NCBI RefSeq assembly: GCF_010993735.1
Contig: NZ_WQNI01000005.1
Location: 188,501 to 252,500 of the forward strand
Length of the DNA: 64,000 nt
Direction of reading: 5' to 3'
Source of the DNA: Chelativorans alearensis
GTDB taxonomy: Bacteria > Pseudomonadota > Alphaproteobacteria > Rhizobiales > Rhizobiaceae
Position 1 is the stretch's first letter. Every line of letters starts with the position of its first letter. Position numbers and translations under genes: made by a program. This document shows positions 19,611 through 29,506 of this stretch, in pieces. The notes beneath the pieces are model-generated. The model did no database searches and had not been told where the DNA came from. It was given only the letters and a program-made list of their open reading frames with translations.

Positions 19611-20561
19611 ATGACGTTCACCGGTTTCGATATTCTCATTCCCGTTCTTGTCGTTCTCGTCCTTCTTCTGCTCTTCGCCGGCATCAAGACGGTGCCGCAG
19701 GGGTATAACTACACGGTGGAACGCTTTGGGCGTTACACGCGCACGCTGACACCGGGCCTCAACATCATCGTGCCCTTCATCGACCGCATCGGCGCCAAGA
19801 TGAACATGATGGAGCAGGTGCTCGATGTGCCGACCCAGGAGATCATCACCCGCGACAATGCCACCATCGCCGTCGACGGCGTCGCCTTCTTCCAGGTCTT
19901 GAGCGCGCCGCAGGCGGCTTATCAGGTGGCGGGCTTGCAGAACGCCATCCTCAACCTGACCATGACCAACATCCGCTCGGTCATGGGCTCCATGGATCTG
20001 GACGAGCTTCTCTCCAACCGCGACACGATCAACGAAAAGCTCCTGCACATTGTCGACGAGGCGGCCAGCCCTTGGGGCATCAAGATGACCCGCGTCGAGA
20101 TCAAGGACATCAACCCGCCGGCGAACCTCGTCGAATCCATGGCCCGCCAGATGATGGCCGAGCGCAACAAGCGGGCGCAGATTCTCGAGGCCGAAGGCCT
20201 GAAGCAATCGCAGATCCTGGAGGCGGAAGGCCGCCGCGAGGCCGCCTTTCGCGACGCGGAGGCGCGCGAGCGCGCGGCCGAAGCCGAGGCGCGCGCCACA
20301 CAGGTAGTCTCGGAAGCGATCGCCCAGGGCGACGTGCAGGCGGTGAACTACTTCGTCGCCCAGAAATACACCGAGGCGCTGGCGAAGATCGGCTCCTCAA
20401 ACAACAACAAGATCGTGCTGATGCCTTTCGAGGCCTCCTCGCTCATCGGCACGCTGGGCGGCATCGGCGCGATTGCCCGCGATGTCTTCGGCGAGGACGG
20501 CAAGACTGTCCGCCCCGCCTCCGCGGCGCGCCCGCCCGCCGTCGGACCGGACCGCGGCTGA
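19611..20561 (+). CDS. SPFH/Band 7 (paraslipin, QmcA-like) membrane protein
   Basis: A stomatin-like membrane scaffold protein, 316 residues. It has one N-terminal transmembrane segment (about 7-24), then an SPFH domain (about 26-190; [58 protein letters not shown]), then an Ala/Glu-rich coiled coil (about 190-250) and a Gly/Pro tail. It is followed after 13 bases by an NfeD gene; SPFH-NfeD pairs are a conserved module thought to organise membrane microdomains and protease access. ATG 19611 follows a weak purine-rich site. Confidence 0.93.
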   Translation: MTFTGFDILIPVLVVLVLLLLFAGIKTVPQGYNYTVERFGRYTRTLTPGLNIIVPFIDRIGAKMNMMEQVLDVPTQEIITRDNATIAVDGVAFFQVLSAPQAAYQVAGLQNAILNLTMTNIRSVMGSMDLDELLSNRDTINEKLLHIVDEAASPWGIKMTRVEIKDINPPANLVESMARQMMAERNKRAQILEAEGLKQSQILEAEGRREAAFRDAEARERAAEAEARATQVVSEAIAQGDVQAVNYFVAQKYTEALAKIGSSNNNKIVLMPFEASSLIGTLGGIGAIARDVFGEDGKTVRPASAARPPAVGPDRG

Positions 20562-20574
20562 ACGGGGGCCCGCC

Positions 20575-21036
20575 ATGCTGATGAGTATCCTGACCGAGCT
20601 GGGCCCCTGGAACTGGATGCTCCTGGGTTTTGTCCTTCTGGCGCTGGAGATACTGGTTCCTGGCGCCTTCCTCCTGTGGATCGGGGTTGCCGCCATCCTC
20701 ACCGGCGCCCTGTCGCTCCAGCTCTGGAGCATGGCCTTCTGGAGCTGGCAGATACAGGTTCTCGTCTTCCTCGCGCTGTCGCTCGCCTCGGTCTATATCG
20801 GCAAGAAGCTGATGGACGCGCGGCGGGGGGAGGAGACGGACGAACCCCTGCTCAACCAGCGGGCCAAGCAGCTCGTCGGCCGCACCGCGGCCCTTGAAGA
20901 GCCGATCACCGAAGGCCGCGGCCGCATTCGCCTGGGCGACACGCTGTGGCGTGTCTCCGGCCCCGACCTGCCGGCCGGCACGCGGGTGCGCGTGGTGGCA
21001 GCGAAGGGCGGGGAACTGCAGGTGGAGGCGGCGTAA
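20575..21036 (+). CDS. NfeD family membrane protein
   Basis: Partner of the upstream SPFH protein; 153 residues. It has hydrophobic segments at about 12-28, 32-50 and 56-72, and a C-terminal OB-fold NfeD domain (LVGRTAALEEPITEGRGRIR, then LGDTLWRVSGPDLPAGTRVRV). This is the short NfeD form without a ClpP-like protease domain. The stop codon overlaps the next ATG by one base (TAATG), implying translational coupling to the VOC protein. Start 20575 is just after the SPFH stop; a longer reading enters the SPFH gene. Confidence 0.93.
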   Translation: MLMSILTELGPWNWMLLGFVLLALEILVPGAFLLWIGVAAILTGALSLQLWSMAFWSWQIQVLVFLALSLASVYIGKKLMDARRGEETDEPLLNQRAKQLVGRTAALEEPITEGRGRIRLGDTLWRVSGPDLPAGTRVRVVAAKGGELQVEAA

Positions 21037-21473
21037 TGGCGCTCAAACGGATGGACAACATAGGAATCGTCGTCGATGACCTCGAAGGGACGATCGATTT
21101 CTTTCGCGAGCTCGGCCTTGAGCTCGAAGGGCGGGCTACGATCGAAGGAGAATGGGCCGGACGTGTCACCGGACTGGGCGATCAGCGCGTCGAGATTGCC
21201 ATGATGCGCACGCCGGACGGCCATGGCCGGCTCGAGCTATCCCGCTTTCTCACGCCGCCTGTTGTCGCGGATCACCGCAATGCCCCGGTTAACGCTCTGG
21301 GCTACCTCCGCGTCATGTTCACTGTGGACGATATCGACGAGACGCTTGAAAGGCTCCGCAGCCGCGGCGCGCAGCTCGTAGGCGAAGTCGTCCAGTATAA
21401 GGACGCGTATCGGCTCTGCTACATCCGCGGGCCTGAAGGGCTTCTCATCGGACTCGCGCAAGAACTCAGCTGA
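21036..21473 (+). CDS. VOC family (glyoxalase/dioxygenase fold) protein
   Basis: A 145-residue protein with the paired beta-alpha-beta-beta-beta architecture of the vicinal oxygen chelate superfamily: a first module from MDNIGIVVDDLEGTIDFFRE to GRLELSRFLTP, and a second from YLRVMFTVDDIDETLERLRS to LCYIRGPEGLLIGLAQEL. Likely metal ligands are in DNIGIV, RLELS and the final RGPEGL region. The substrate is unknown; proteins of this type are often annotated as glyoxalase or resistance proteins without evidence. It overlaps the NfeD stop by one base. Confidence 0.85.
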   Translation: MALKRMDNIGIVVDDLEGTIDFFRELGLELEGRATIEGEWAGRVTGLGDQRVEIAMMRTPDGHGRLELSRFLTPPVVADHRNAPVNALGYLRVMFTVDDIDETLERLRSRGAQLVGEVVQYKDAYRLCYIRGPEGLLIGLAQELS

Positions 21474-21501
21474 GCGCGTCTCACAAAGGTCCGTTGTGAA
21501 G

Positions 21502-22497
21502 CTAGGCGACGCCGAGACGCAGCAGATCGTGGAAATGCACGATCCCGACCGGGCGGTCGTCCTCCGTCACCACCAGGGCGCTGATGTTGTGCTCGTTGAG
21601 GATGGCCATGGCCTGGCTCGCCAGCGTCTCAGGCTGCACGGTCTTCGGCCGCTTCGTCATGATGTCGTCGACGAGGAGATCGGCCATGTTGCGGTGGAGA
21701 TTGCGGGCGAGATCGCCGTCGGTGATGATCCCCGCCAGCTGCCCCCCGGCTTCGACGATGCAGACGCAGCCGAGCCGCTTGTTCGAAAGCGTCATCACCG
21801 CGTCCTGCATCTTCGTGCCCGGCAGAACGACGGGGATATCCTCGCCCCGGCGCATGATGTCGCCGACATGGGTCAGGTTGGCGCCGAGCTGGCCGCCGGG
21901 ATGGAAGGTGCGGAAGTGGTCGGCGGTGAAACCGCGCGCTTCGAGCAGCGCCACGGCGAGCGCGTCGCCGATGACGAGCTGCAGGAGCGTCGAAGTGGTG
22001 GGCGCCAGGCCGTGCGGGCAGGCTTCGGGCACGCGCGGCAGGAGAAGCGCCACGCTCGCCTCGCTTGCCAGTGCCGAACCTGGCCGCGAGGTGATGGCGA
22101 TCAGCGGGATCGAGAAGCGGCGGGCGTAGGCAACGATGCCCTTCAATTCCGCGCTCTCGCCCGACCAGGACATGGCGAGGATGGCGTCGTCGCGGGCGAT
22201 CATGCCGAGATCGCCGTGATTTGCCTCCGCAGGATGCACGAAATAGGCGGGCGTGCCCGTCGAGGCGAGCGTGGCGGCGATCTTGGAGCCGATATGGCCG
22301 CTTTTGCCGACGCCGGTGACGATAACCCGACCGGATATCCGCGACACCAATTCGACAGCTTCGGCAAAGGGTCCCGAAAGCCCGTCGTCCAGCGCCCCCG
22401 CCAGGGCGGCAAGGGCGGTCTGGTCCGCCGCCAGCGTGCGCATGGCCGAGGCGATGACGCCCTTGGCGTCGACCTTTCCGTTCTCTCTGGTCAACAT
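21502..22497 (-). CDS. kpsF: D-arabinose-5-phosphate isomerase (KpsF/GutQ family)
   Basis: Converts ribulose-5-phosphate to arabinose-5-phosphate for KDO and lipopolysaccharide synthesis; 331 residues. The SIS domain (about 30-175) includes VIVTGVGKSGHIGSKIAATL, the conserved HPAEANHGDLGMI and AMSWSGESAELK. Two CBS domains follow (about 205-265 and 275-330; MRRGEDIPVVLPGTKMQDAV and DIMTKRPKTVQPETLASQAM). ATG 22497 was preferred; a longer open frame to 22590 adds residues not seen in the family. It is convergent with the VOC gene, 28 bases apart. Confidence 0.93.
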   Translation of the reverse strand: MLTRENGKVDAKGVIASAMRTLAADQTALAALAGALDDGLSGPFAEAVELVSRISGRVIVTGVGKSGHIGSKIAATLASTGTPAYFVHPAEANHGDLGMIARDDAILAMSWSGESAELKGIVAYARRFSIPLIAITSRPGSALASEASVALLLPRVPEACPHGLAPTTSTLLQLVIGDALAVALLEARGFTADHFRTFHPGGQLGANLTHVGDIMRRGEDIPVVLPGTKMQDAVMTLSNKRLGCVCIVEAGGQLAGIITDGDLARNLHRNMADLLVDDIMTKRPKTVQPETLASQAMAILNEHNISALVVTEDDRPVGIVHFHDLLRLGVA

Positions 22498-22646
22498 GGA
22501 GGATGCGCTTAGCGCTTTCCTTTCGCCATGTCCATTGTTGTTGCGTCGATAAGGCTCATCGCCCGCTCTCAACCTTGCGTTAACCAACACCTTTTACCGT
22601 TTGGTTACCCTGGCGCGGCGTGCGCCGCAGGATGTTCGGGTGGGGA

Positions 22647-24266
22647 ATGTCGCGCATTCGGTTCAACGGAAAGTTCAAAGGGCTATGCCTTGCCTGCGCC
22701 GCGGGCGCGCTGATGGCCGCCTTTCCGGCCACCGGCCAGGAGGGGAGCTTGCGCGGCACGGTCAGCGATACGTACATGGATTCTATCCTCCGGTCCGGGC
22801 GCGGCACCGAGGCAACCGAGGATCTCCAAAACCCCGAACCCCGGTACCGGCCGACGAGCGCCGGCGCCCTGCCCGACAGCGCCGACGAGGACACTCTCAC
22901 CGCCGGGGACCCCTTTCCGCCCCTCGATCGGACGGCGGACGAAGGGGGGAGCCGCCTTGCCCAAGACGACGCCGCGCCGCGCCGGGAGGCGGAGCCGTCC
23001 GAAGAGTTGGACAATCTGGCGACCGGCACCGCCCGCGTCGGCACGATCGACGCGACCGAAGGCATCCGCCCGCTGCCGCTGCGCACCAACGAGCGGGTGC
23101 AGCCCATCGAAGGCCGCGCGCGCACACCGGAGGGCGACCCCTACGCGCCGCTTGGCCTGCGCGTCGGCACCTTCACGGTGGTGCCGACCCTCGAACAGGG
23201 CCTGACCTGGACGACGAACGCCGATAGTAGCCCGGACGGAGATGAGGCGCTTCTTTCCGAAACGACGCTGCGGCTCAACGCCGTCTCGGACTGGTCGCGC
23301 CACCGCGCCGTGTTGAGCGGCTACGGCACCTACCGCAAATCCGTTTCCGGCGAGGACGTGTCGGAATTCGAAGGCGGGGCGGACGCGGCGCTCGAACTGG
23401 ATCTGCGCAGCGATCTTTCCGCTCGCGCCGCCCTCGCCTACCAGGCCCGTCGCGAATCGGCCTCTTCGCCGGTTGCCGTCGCCGGCGTCGACCGGCAACC
23501 CTTGCGCCACACGATTGACGGTTCCCTCGGCGTGGAAAAGGCGTTTGGCAGGCTCCGCCTGGGGGTCACCGGCGAGGTTACGCGCGACCAGTACGGAAAC
23601 GCCCGGCTCGACAACGGCGACACGCTCTCCCAAAGCGACCGCAACTCCACCCTGGCGCTGGTCAGGCTGCGCGGCGGCTACGAGCTTTCGCCCGCGCTGA
23701 TGCCTTTTCTCGAGGTGGAGGCCGGCCGCCGCTTCTATGACGAGGAGCGCGACAGCGCCGGCTATGCCCGCTCCGCGACGAGGCTCGGCGCCCGCGCCGG
23801 CCTTTCACTCGACATGTCGGAGAAGCTTTCGGGCGAGGTCTCCGCCGGCTGGGTGGCCGAGGATTTCGAGGATGACCGGCTCGACACGATCTCAGGCCTG
23901 GCGCTGGCAGCCGCGCTCAACTGGTCGCCCATGCGCGGCACCAATGTGCGGCTGGACGGCTCGACCACCGTGGAAGGCTCGACCGGCGCCGGCGACAGCG
24001 GCTCGCTGCTTTATGCCGGTACGCTGCGGCTGGAACGCCAACTGCGCTCCAACCTCACCGGCGACGTCGCCCTCGGCGCGGCGTGGCGCGACTATTCCGG
24101 CGGGGGTCACGACCTGGTTCTGAGCGGAGAGGCGAGCCTGACCTGGTGGCTGAACCGCTACGCCGGCCTCACCGGCCGCGCCCGCCGCGAACGCCAGAAA
24201 AGCAACCTGCCCGGCCGCGACTACGAGGCGACAAGCATCTTCATGGGCATGACGCTGCAGCGGTAA
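22647..24266 (+). CDS. Outer membrane beta-barrel protein (BBP2-like) with disordered N-terminal region
   Basis: A predicted exported barrel, 539 residues from ATG 22647. The signal peptide (GLCLACAAGALMAAFPATGQ) is followed by roughly 130 residues of low-complexity acidic and Pro/Arg-rich sequence. From LRVGTFTVVPTLEQGLTW onward, alternating amphipathic strands (for example LSGYGTYRKSV, LRLGVTGEVTRDQYG, FLEVEAGRRFYDE, MGMTLQR at the end) indicate a barrel. In Rhizobiales such proteins are linked loosely to exopolysaccharide export, and galU lies next to it. GTG 22620 and ATG 22632 are alternative starts in frame. Function is not established. Confidence 0.78.
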   Translation: MSRIRFNGKFKGLCLACAAGALMAAFPATGQEGSLRGTVSDTYMDSILRSGRGTEATEDLQNPEPRYRPTSAGALPDSADEDTLTAGDPFPPLDRTADEGGSRLAQDDAAPRREAEPSEELDNLATGTARVGTIDATEGIRPLPLRTNERVQPIEGRARTPEGDPYAPLGLRVGTFTVVPTLEQGLTWTTNADSSPDGDEALLSETTLRLNAVSDWSRHRAVLSGYGTYRKSVSGEDVSEFEGGADAALELDLRSDLSARAALAYQARRESASSPVAVAGVDRQPLRHTIDGSLGVEKAFGRLRLGVTGEVTRDQYGNARLDNGDTLSQSDRNSTLALVRLRGGYELSPALMPFLEVEAGRRFYDEERDSAGYARSATRLGARAGLSLDMSEKLSGEVSAGWVAEDFEDDRLDTISGLALAAALNWSPMRGTNVRLDGSTTVEGSTGAGDSGSLLYAGTLRLERQLRSNLTGDVALGAAWRDYSGGGHDLVLSGEASLTWWLNRYAGLTGRARRERQKSNLPGRDYEATSIFMGMTLQR

Positions 24267-24449
24267 TTTCCTCCCCCTTGAGGGGAGGGTGCCGGGCGAA
24301 GCGAGGCGGGTGGGGGTCGGGCGGCCGCGCGTCGGCGTTCCGATGTCGATGCTTGCAATGAATTTTTTAAAAGCCGGCACGCGGGCGCGGCCACCCCACC
24401 CGACCCCGCCGGCAAGCCGGACCCACCCTCCCCTCAAGGGGGAGGGAAA
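24267..24449. repeat. Composite 180-bp inverted repeat between convergent genes
   Basis: The outer arms CTCCCCCTTGAGGGGAGGGT and ACCCTCCCCTCAAGGGGGAG are exact inverted copies. Inward, GGCGGGTGGGGGTCGG mirrors ACCCGACCCCGCC. The inner part also pairs partly (GCGGCCGCGCGTC with GCGGGCGCGGCC), leaving an AT-rich centre (AATGAATTTTTTAAAAG) at about 24357-24373. It occupies the whole gap between the barrel gene and galU and belongs to the same C/G-tract family as 18126-18226. Confidence 0.75.
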
Positions 24450-24451
24450 GT

Positions 24452-25327
24452 CTAACCTTCGCCGAGGGTCTCCTTCATCAGCCGCCTCAGGCGCGGGCGC
24501 ATGTCCTCGCGCTTGAGGGCGAAGGCGAGGTTGGCTTCGACGAAGCCTTCCGGCGAGCCGCAGTCGAACGTAAGCCCCTCGTAAATATACGCGTAAAAAG
24601 GCTGCTTCGCGTGCAGCCGCAGCATGGCGTCGGTGATCTGGATCTCGCCGCCGGCGCCGGTCTCCTGATTTTCCAGGATTGAGAATATCTCCGGCTGCAG
24701 GATGTAGCGGCCGTTGATGAAGAAGTTGGACGGCGCGTCTTCCGGCTTCGGCTTTTCCACCATGGCGGTGATCTCGAAGCCCGTATGGGTGGCTTTGCCG
24801 CGCCCGACGATGCCGTATTTATGCGTCTCTGACGGATCGCACTCCTCCACCGCCAGCACATTGCCGCCGGTCTCCTCGTAAAGCGCGACCATCTGCTTCA
24901 GGCAGCCCTTCTCCGACTGCATGATCATGTCGGGCAGAAGCAGCGCGAAGGGCTCCCCGCCCACAAGCTCGCGCGCGCACCACACCGCATGCCCCAGCCC
25001 CAGCGGCTCCTGCTGGCGCGTGTAGCTCGTCTCGCCTGGTTGCGGTTGCATCGCCTTCAGGCGCTCCAGGACGTCTGTCTTGCCGCGCCGCAAAAGGGTC
25101 TCGTAAAGCTCCACCTGCACATCGAAGTGATCTTCGAGAGCGGTCTTGTTGCGCCCGGTTACGAAGATGAAATGCTCGATGCCGGCCTCGCGCGCCTCCT
25201 CCACCACGTATTGGATGACGGGCCTGTCCACCACCGTGAGCATTTCCTTCGGTATCGCCTTGGTGGCGGGCAGGAAGCGGGTTCCGAGGCCGGCGACGGG
25301 AAATACAGCTTTGCGTATTCTCTTCAT
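24452..25327 (-). CDS. galU: UTP-glucose-1-phosphate uridylyltransferase
   Basis: Makes UDP-glucose from UTP and glucose-1-phosphate, a precursor for exopolysaccharide, LPS and cyclic glucan; 291 residues, normal. The N-terminal nucleotide-binding motif [20 protein letters not shown] is present, with [13 protein letters not shown], the [14 protein letters not shown] catalytic region, and the later [11 protein letters not shown] and [18 protein letters not shown] motifs. The upstream gap to the divergent transglycosylase gene (about 184 bases) presumably holds both promoters. Confidence 0.96.
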   Translation of the reverse strand: MKRIRKAVFPVAGLGTRFLPATKAIPKEMLTVVDRPVIQYVVEEAREAGIEHFIFVTGRNKTALEDHFDVQVELYETLLRRGKTDVLERLKAMQPQPGETSYTRQQEPLGLGHAVWCARELVGGEPFALLLPDMIMQSEKGCLKQMVALYEETGGNVLAVEECDPSETHKYGIVGRGKATHTGFEITAMVEKPKPEDAPSNFFINGRYILQPEIFSILENQETGAGGEIQITDAMLRLHAKQPFYAYIYEGLTFDCGSPEGFVEANLAFALKREDMRPRLRRLMKETLGEG

Positions 25328-25511
25328 ACGGCAAATCCCTCAATATCTTGACGTCCGGCAACCATCGGACAATGCTGGAGCCGGGTTGTTCGTTCCTGGA
25401 CCGAAAAGGTGATTCCATCCACCTCGCCCGCTTCGGCCCGGTTATATGGTAAACCCTTTCCTAACCGCAATCGGCGATAAAGACGGCCTGGTTGTTCCGA
25501 TGGAGGTTGGA

Positions 25512-26735
25512 ATGTTTGCAAAGAGAGCCGCCAGTGGCCTCACCGCAGCCACGCTTTTCATGGCCGCCGTCTTCGTTGCGTTCACCGCCGGGCCGGCGCT
25601 TGCCGATGCCGGGTTCCAGCGCTGGATCGCCGAGTTCCGCAATGTTGCCCTTCAAAACGGTGTTTCGGGTGCCACCTATGACAGGGCCTTCAGCGGCGTT
25701 ACAGCGCCCGATCCGGAGGTTTTGGAAAAGGCGCGCTATCAGCCCGAGTTCCGGTCCGAGGCCTGGGAATATTTCGACAACCGCCTGCAGGAAAGGACTA
25801 TCCGGACCGGCCAGCAGCTTGCCCGCCAGTGGAAGCCGTGGCTCGATCGGATCGAGAGCCAGTTCGGTGTCAGCCGGCACATCCTTTTGGCCATCTGGTC
25901 GATCGAATCCAACTACGGTGAAGTGCTGAAGAACGATCGCGTCATGCGTAGCCTGCCGCGCTCGCTTGCCACCCTTGCCTACGCCGACAGCCGGCGGGCG
26001 AAGTTTGCCCGAAGCCAGCTCATCGCCGCGCTTAAAATCGTCGAGCGCGGCGATATTTCCGCCAACCAGCTCACCAGCTCCTGGGCGGGCGCCATGGGCC
26101 ACACCCAGTTCATCCCCACCAGCTACCAGGCCTACGCGGTCGATATGGACGGCGACGGCCGGCGCGACATCTGGAACTCGGTGCCCGACGCGCTGGCGAC
26201 GGCGGCCAACCTCCTGCGCCAGAACGGCTGGCGGAGCGGAGAGACCTGGGGCTACGAGGTGGTTTTGCCGGGGGGCCGCAAGTTCCCCGCCGGCACGATG
26301 TCGCTCAACCGCTGGGCCGGGATCGGCGTCGTGCGCGCCAACGGCAAGCCCTTTCCGCGCCCCTCCGACAATGCGGAGTTGAAGGTGCCCGACGGCCGCG
26401 CCGGCCCGGCCTTTCTGGCGACCAGGAATTTCTTTGTTATCAAGCGCTACAACAACTCCGACAAATACGCACTCGCGGTCGGGCTTCTGGCCGACCATAT
26501 TGCCGGCTATAGCGGGTTGGTGCGGGACTGGAACCGCCCCTTCGAGCGGTTGTCCGACCGGGAGACGGAAGAGCTGCAGAAGCGCCTCGGCGCGCTCGGC
26601 TATTACGAAGGTCCGATCGACGGCAAGATCGGCTCCGGCTCGCGCAGCGCCATCAAGGCGTTTCAGGAGCGCATGGGCCTTGCGCAGGACGGGCATCCGA
26701 GCAAGGAAGTGCTGAAGAGGCTGCGCGGCAGGTAG
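25512..26735 (+). CDS. MltB-type lytic murein transglycosylase with peptidoglycan-binding domain
   Basis: A periplasmic lytic transglycosylase, 407 residues. Signal peptide at 1-31 (ends GPALA-DAG). The SLT_2 catalytic domain (about 34-330) has the catalytic Glu132 in WSIESNYGE, GAMGHTQFIPTSY, and the Asp-rich VDMDGDGRRDIWNS motif. The C-terminal PG_binding_1 domain (about 345-405) reads ELQKRLGALGYYEGPIDGKI. ATG 25512 follows GGAGGTTGG; an earlier in-frame start at 25446 would place extra residues before the signal peptide. Ten bases separate it from the DUF459 gene, suggesting an operon. Confidence 0.93.
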   Translation: MFAKRAASGLTAATLFMAAVFVAFTAGPALADAGFQRWIAEFRNVALQNGVSGATYDRAFSGVTAPDPEVLEKARYQPEFRSEAWEYFDNRLQERTIRTGQQLARQWKPWLDRIESQFGVSRHILLAIWSIESNYGEVLKNDRVMRSLPRSLATLAYADSRRAKFARSQLIAALKIVERGDISANQLTSSWAGAMGHTQFIPTSYQAYAVDMDGDGRRDIWNSVPDALATAANLLRQNGWRSGETWGYEVVLPGGRKFPAGTMSLNRWAGIGVVRANGKPFPRPSDNAELKVPDGRAGPAFLATRNFFVIKRYNNSDKYALAVGLLADHIAGYSGLVRDWNRPFERLSDRETEELQKRLGALGYYEGPIDGKIGSGSRSAIKAFQERMGLAQDGHPSKEVLKRLRGR

Positions 26736-26745
26736 GAGACAGCCA

Positions 26746-27936
26746 ATGATGGCAGGCAGACGCCCGGCTCTCCGCTTCCCGCGGCTGGTGCTGGCCGTGC
26801 TCGGCCTTGCCGTCTTCCTTACCGCCCTGCCGTCCCTCCAGGATGGCGCCTTTGCGCAGGAAGTGGTCCGCCGGCGTGGCTTCCTCGATCTCCTCTTCGG
26901 CCCGCCACGGCGGGAGCAACTGCCTCCCGTCCGCCAACCGCAGCGCGCATTTCCCGAAGCACCCGGCGCCACCCGGCAGCGAAGCAGGCAACGCGCCGCC
27001 ACGCCGCGACAGCCCGCCCGCGCGGTGCCGGTAGCACCCCCCGAGCCGGTGATCGAGAAGCTGGAAAACGCCCGCGTCGTCCTCGTGGTCGGCGACTTTC
27101 TCGCCGGCGGGCTGGCCGAGGGGCTGGAGGCGGCCTACGCGGAATCGCCAGGTGTGCGCATCGTCGACCGCAGCAACGGCTCGTCCGGCTTCGTGCGCGA
27201 CGATTTTTATGATTGGAACAGCGAGATCACGCCGATCCTCAAGGAAGTGGAGCCGGACGTGGCGGTCGTCATGATCGGCTCCAACGACCGCCAGCAGCTT
27301 GTCGTGAACGGCCAGCGCGTGGACCCGCAGAGCGAACCGTGGCTCAAGGAGTACACACGCCGGGTGACGGCTTTCGCCGAGGCGGCCGAGACCGCAAAAG
27401 TGCCCCTCGTCTGGACCGGGCTCCCGCCATTCAAATCCTCATCCATGTCTTCGGATATGCTGATCTTCAACGACATCCACAGCCGAGCGGTGGAAGCCGT
27501 AGGCGGCACCTTCGTGGACATCTGGGAAGGTTTCGTGGACGAGAACGGCGCCTTCGTCTTCACCGGACCGGACATGAACGGGCAGCCGGTGCGCCTGCGC
27601 GGCAGCGACGGCATCAATCTTACGCGGTCTGCCAAGCGCAAGGTCGCCTTCTATGTGGAAAAGCCGCTGAGCAAGCTTCTGGGCGGCGCAGTCGCGCCTG
27701 GTATCGAACAGCTCGATATCGAGAACCTGCCCGAACCGGGGGTTGCGCTGGGCGAGCCGGCCGACAGCGGCCGTACCGGCCCGATCTCGCTCGCCGGCCC
27801 CGATCTCGGCGGCGGCATGGAACTGCTCGGTGCCACGCCCCCGCCGCCGGACGCGCCGGCTCGCCCCGCACCGGAGGCCCAGCCCGGCCGCGCCGACAAT
27901 TTCTCGCTGCGCGAGAGGCGCGAAGGGGTGCGGTAG
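26746..27936 (+). CDS. DUF459 (SGNH-fold) periplasmic protein
   Basis: An exported protein of 396 residues; N-terminal signal/anchor (LVLAVLGLAVFLTALPSL), a Pro/Arg/Gln-rich linker (about 45-100), then the DUF459 SGNH-like domain (about 105-310). The block I motif reads VVGDFLAGGL, so the position of the catalytic Ser in GDS is Phe; block III Asn is kept (MIGSNDRQQ). This form recurs in Rhizobiales and may be non-catalytic or use another nucleophile. A Pro/Ala-rich tail follows. It lies just after the transglycosylase gene, pointing to a cell-wall or surface-polysaccharide role. Confidence 0.82.
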   Translation: MMAGRRPALRFPRLVLAVLGLAVFLTALPSLQDGAFAQEVVRRRGFLDLLFGPPRREQLPPVRQPQRAFPEAPGATRQRSRQRAATPRQPARAVPVAPPEPVIEKLENARVVLVVGDFLAGGLAEGLEAAYAESPGVRIVDRSNGSSGFVRDDFYDWNSEITPILKEVEPDVAVVMIGSNDRQQLVVNGQRVDPQSEPWLKEYTRRVTAFAEAAETAKVPLVWTGLPPFKSSSMSSDMLIFNDIHSRAVEAVGGTFVDIWEGFVDENGAFVFTGPDMNGQPVRLRGSDGINLTRSAKRKVAFYVEKPLSKLLGGAVAPGIEQLDIENLPEPGVALGEPADSGRTGPISLAGPDLGGGMELLGATPPPPDAPARPAPEAQPGRADNFSLRERREGVR

Positions 27937-27953
27937 TAAATCGTAACCGTAAA

Positions 27954-29408
27954 CTAACGCGGTAGCACCGTGCGTCCCATCAGGAACTCGTCGATGGCGC
28001 GCGCCGCCTGGCGGCCTTCGCGGATGGCCCAGACCACCAGCGACTGGCCGCGCCGCACGTCGCCGGCGGCGAAGAGGCGGTCGATGGTGGTGCGGTAGTC
28101 GTTGTCGTCCGCCGCCACGTTGGTGGAGTTGCGTCGGTCGACGTCGATCGCCAGCTTGTCGCCCATTTCGCTCAGGATGCCCGTTTCGAGCGGTCCGGCA
28201 AAGCCGATGGCGATGAAGGCGAGATCGGCCTTGATGATGAACTCCGTGCCGGCGATGGGCTTGCGCCTCTCGTCCACCTCGCAGCACTTGATGCCGGTCA
28301 GCTCCCCGTCCTCGCCGACAAACTCGAGCGTGGCGACCTGGAACTCGCGCTGCGCGCCCTCGGCCTGGCTGGAAGAGGTGCGCATCTTCGTCGCCCAGTA
28401 GGGCCAGACGGCGAGCTTGTCCTCCTTCTCCGGCGGCTTGGGGCGGATGTCGAGCTGGGTGACGCGCACGGCACCCTGGCGGAAGGAGGTGCCCACGCAG
28501 TCCGACGCCGTATCGCCGCCGCCCACCACAACGACGTGCTTGCCGCCGGCAAGGATGGGCTCGGACGGCCAGGCGACGGACTGGATGTCCTCGCCGCCGA
28601 TGCGCCGGTTCTGCTGCACCAGATAGGGCATGGCGTCGTGCACGCCATTAAGCTCGACGCCGGGGATGCCCGCCGGGCGCGGCTTCTCCGAACCGCCGCA
28701 GTAGAGCACGGCGTCATGCTCGGCCAGGAGTTCGGCCACGGGCTTGTCGACGCCGACATTGACGCCGCAATGGAAGGTCACGCCCTCGCCCTGCATCTGC
28801 TCGACGCGGCGGTCGATATAGTGCTTCTCGATCTTGAAGTCGGGAATGCCGTAGCGCATCAGCCCGCCGGGCCGGCTCTCGCGCTCGTAGACGTGCACGT
28901 CGTGGCCGGCGCGGCCCAGCTGCTGGGCGGCCGCCATGCCGGCCGGGCCGGAGCCGATGATGGCAACGCGCTTGCCCGTCTTCTTCTCCGCCGGCTGCGG
29001 GCGCACATAGCCGAGTTCATAGGCCTTGTCGCCGATCGCCTGCTCTACGGTCTTGATGGCGACGGGAACGTCTTCGAGGTTCAGCGTGCAGGCTTCCTCG
29101 CAGGGTGCGGGGCAGATGCGGCCGGTCCACTCCGGGAAATTGTTGGTGGAGTGGAGATTGCGGATCGCCGTCTCCCAGTCGCCGCGATAGACGAGGTCGT
29201 TCCAATCGGGGATCTGATTGTGCACGGGACAGCCCATCGGCCCGTGGCAGAAGGGAATGCCGCAATCCATGCATCGCGCGGCCTGTTTCTCGACCTCCTT
29301 GTCCGACATCGGCAGCGTGAACTCGCGGAAATGCCGAATCCGGTCTGACGCCGGCTGGTACTTGTTCTCCTGCCGGTCGATCTCAAGAAAGCCTGTAACC
29401 TTGCCCAT
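27954..29408 (-). CDS. gltD: Glutamate synthase (NADPH) small subunit
   Basis: The electron-input subunit of GOGAT, passing electrons from NADPH via FAD and 4Fe-4S clusters to GltB; 484 residues. The N-terminal Cys-rich region ([41 protein letters not shown]) binds the clusters. The FAD motif is [20 protein letters not shown], the NADPH motif [14 protein letters not shown], and the C-terminal FAD site is [20 protein letters not shown] 29408 has AAGGA seven bases upstream, whereas the ATG at 29414 abuts that site. gltB lies upstream on the same strand with one small gene between. Confidence 0.96.
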   Translation of the reverse strand: MGKVTGFLEIDRQENKYQPASDRIRHFREFTLPMSDKEVEKQAARCMDCGIPFCHGPMGCPVHNQIPDWNDLVYRGDWETAIRNLHSTNNFPEWTGRICPAPCEEACTLNLEDVPVAIKTVEQAIGDKAYELGYVRPQPAEKKTGKRVAIIGSGPAGMAAAQQLGRAGHDVHVYERESRPGGLMRYGIPDFKIEKHYIDRRVEQMQGEGVTFHCGVNVGVDKPVAELLAEHDAVLYCGGSEKPRPAGIPGVELNGVHDAMPYLVQQNRRIGGEDIQSVAWPSEPILAGGKHVVVVGGGDTASDCVGTSFRQGAVRVTQLDIRPKPPEKEDKLAVWPYWATKMRTSSSQAEGAQREFQVATLEFVGEDGELTGIKCCEVDERRKPIAGTEFIIKADLAFIAIGFAGPLETGILSEMGDKLAIDVDRRNSTNVAADDNDYRTTIDRLFAAGDVRRGQSLVVWAIREGRQAARAIDEFLMGRTVLPR

Positions 29409-29506
29409 ACTCATTCCTTGTCCCTGACGGCCGGCTCAGGCCCGCAGCCAGTTTCTAGTCCCGGCAACCGGGAGAATTTCGTTTCACTGCCCGCCGCAGG
29501 CGCCCT

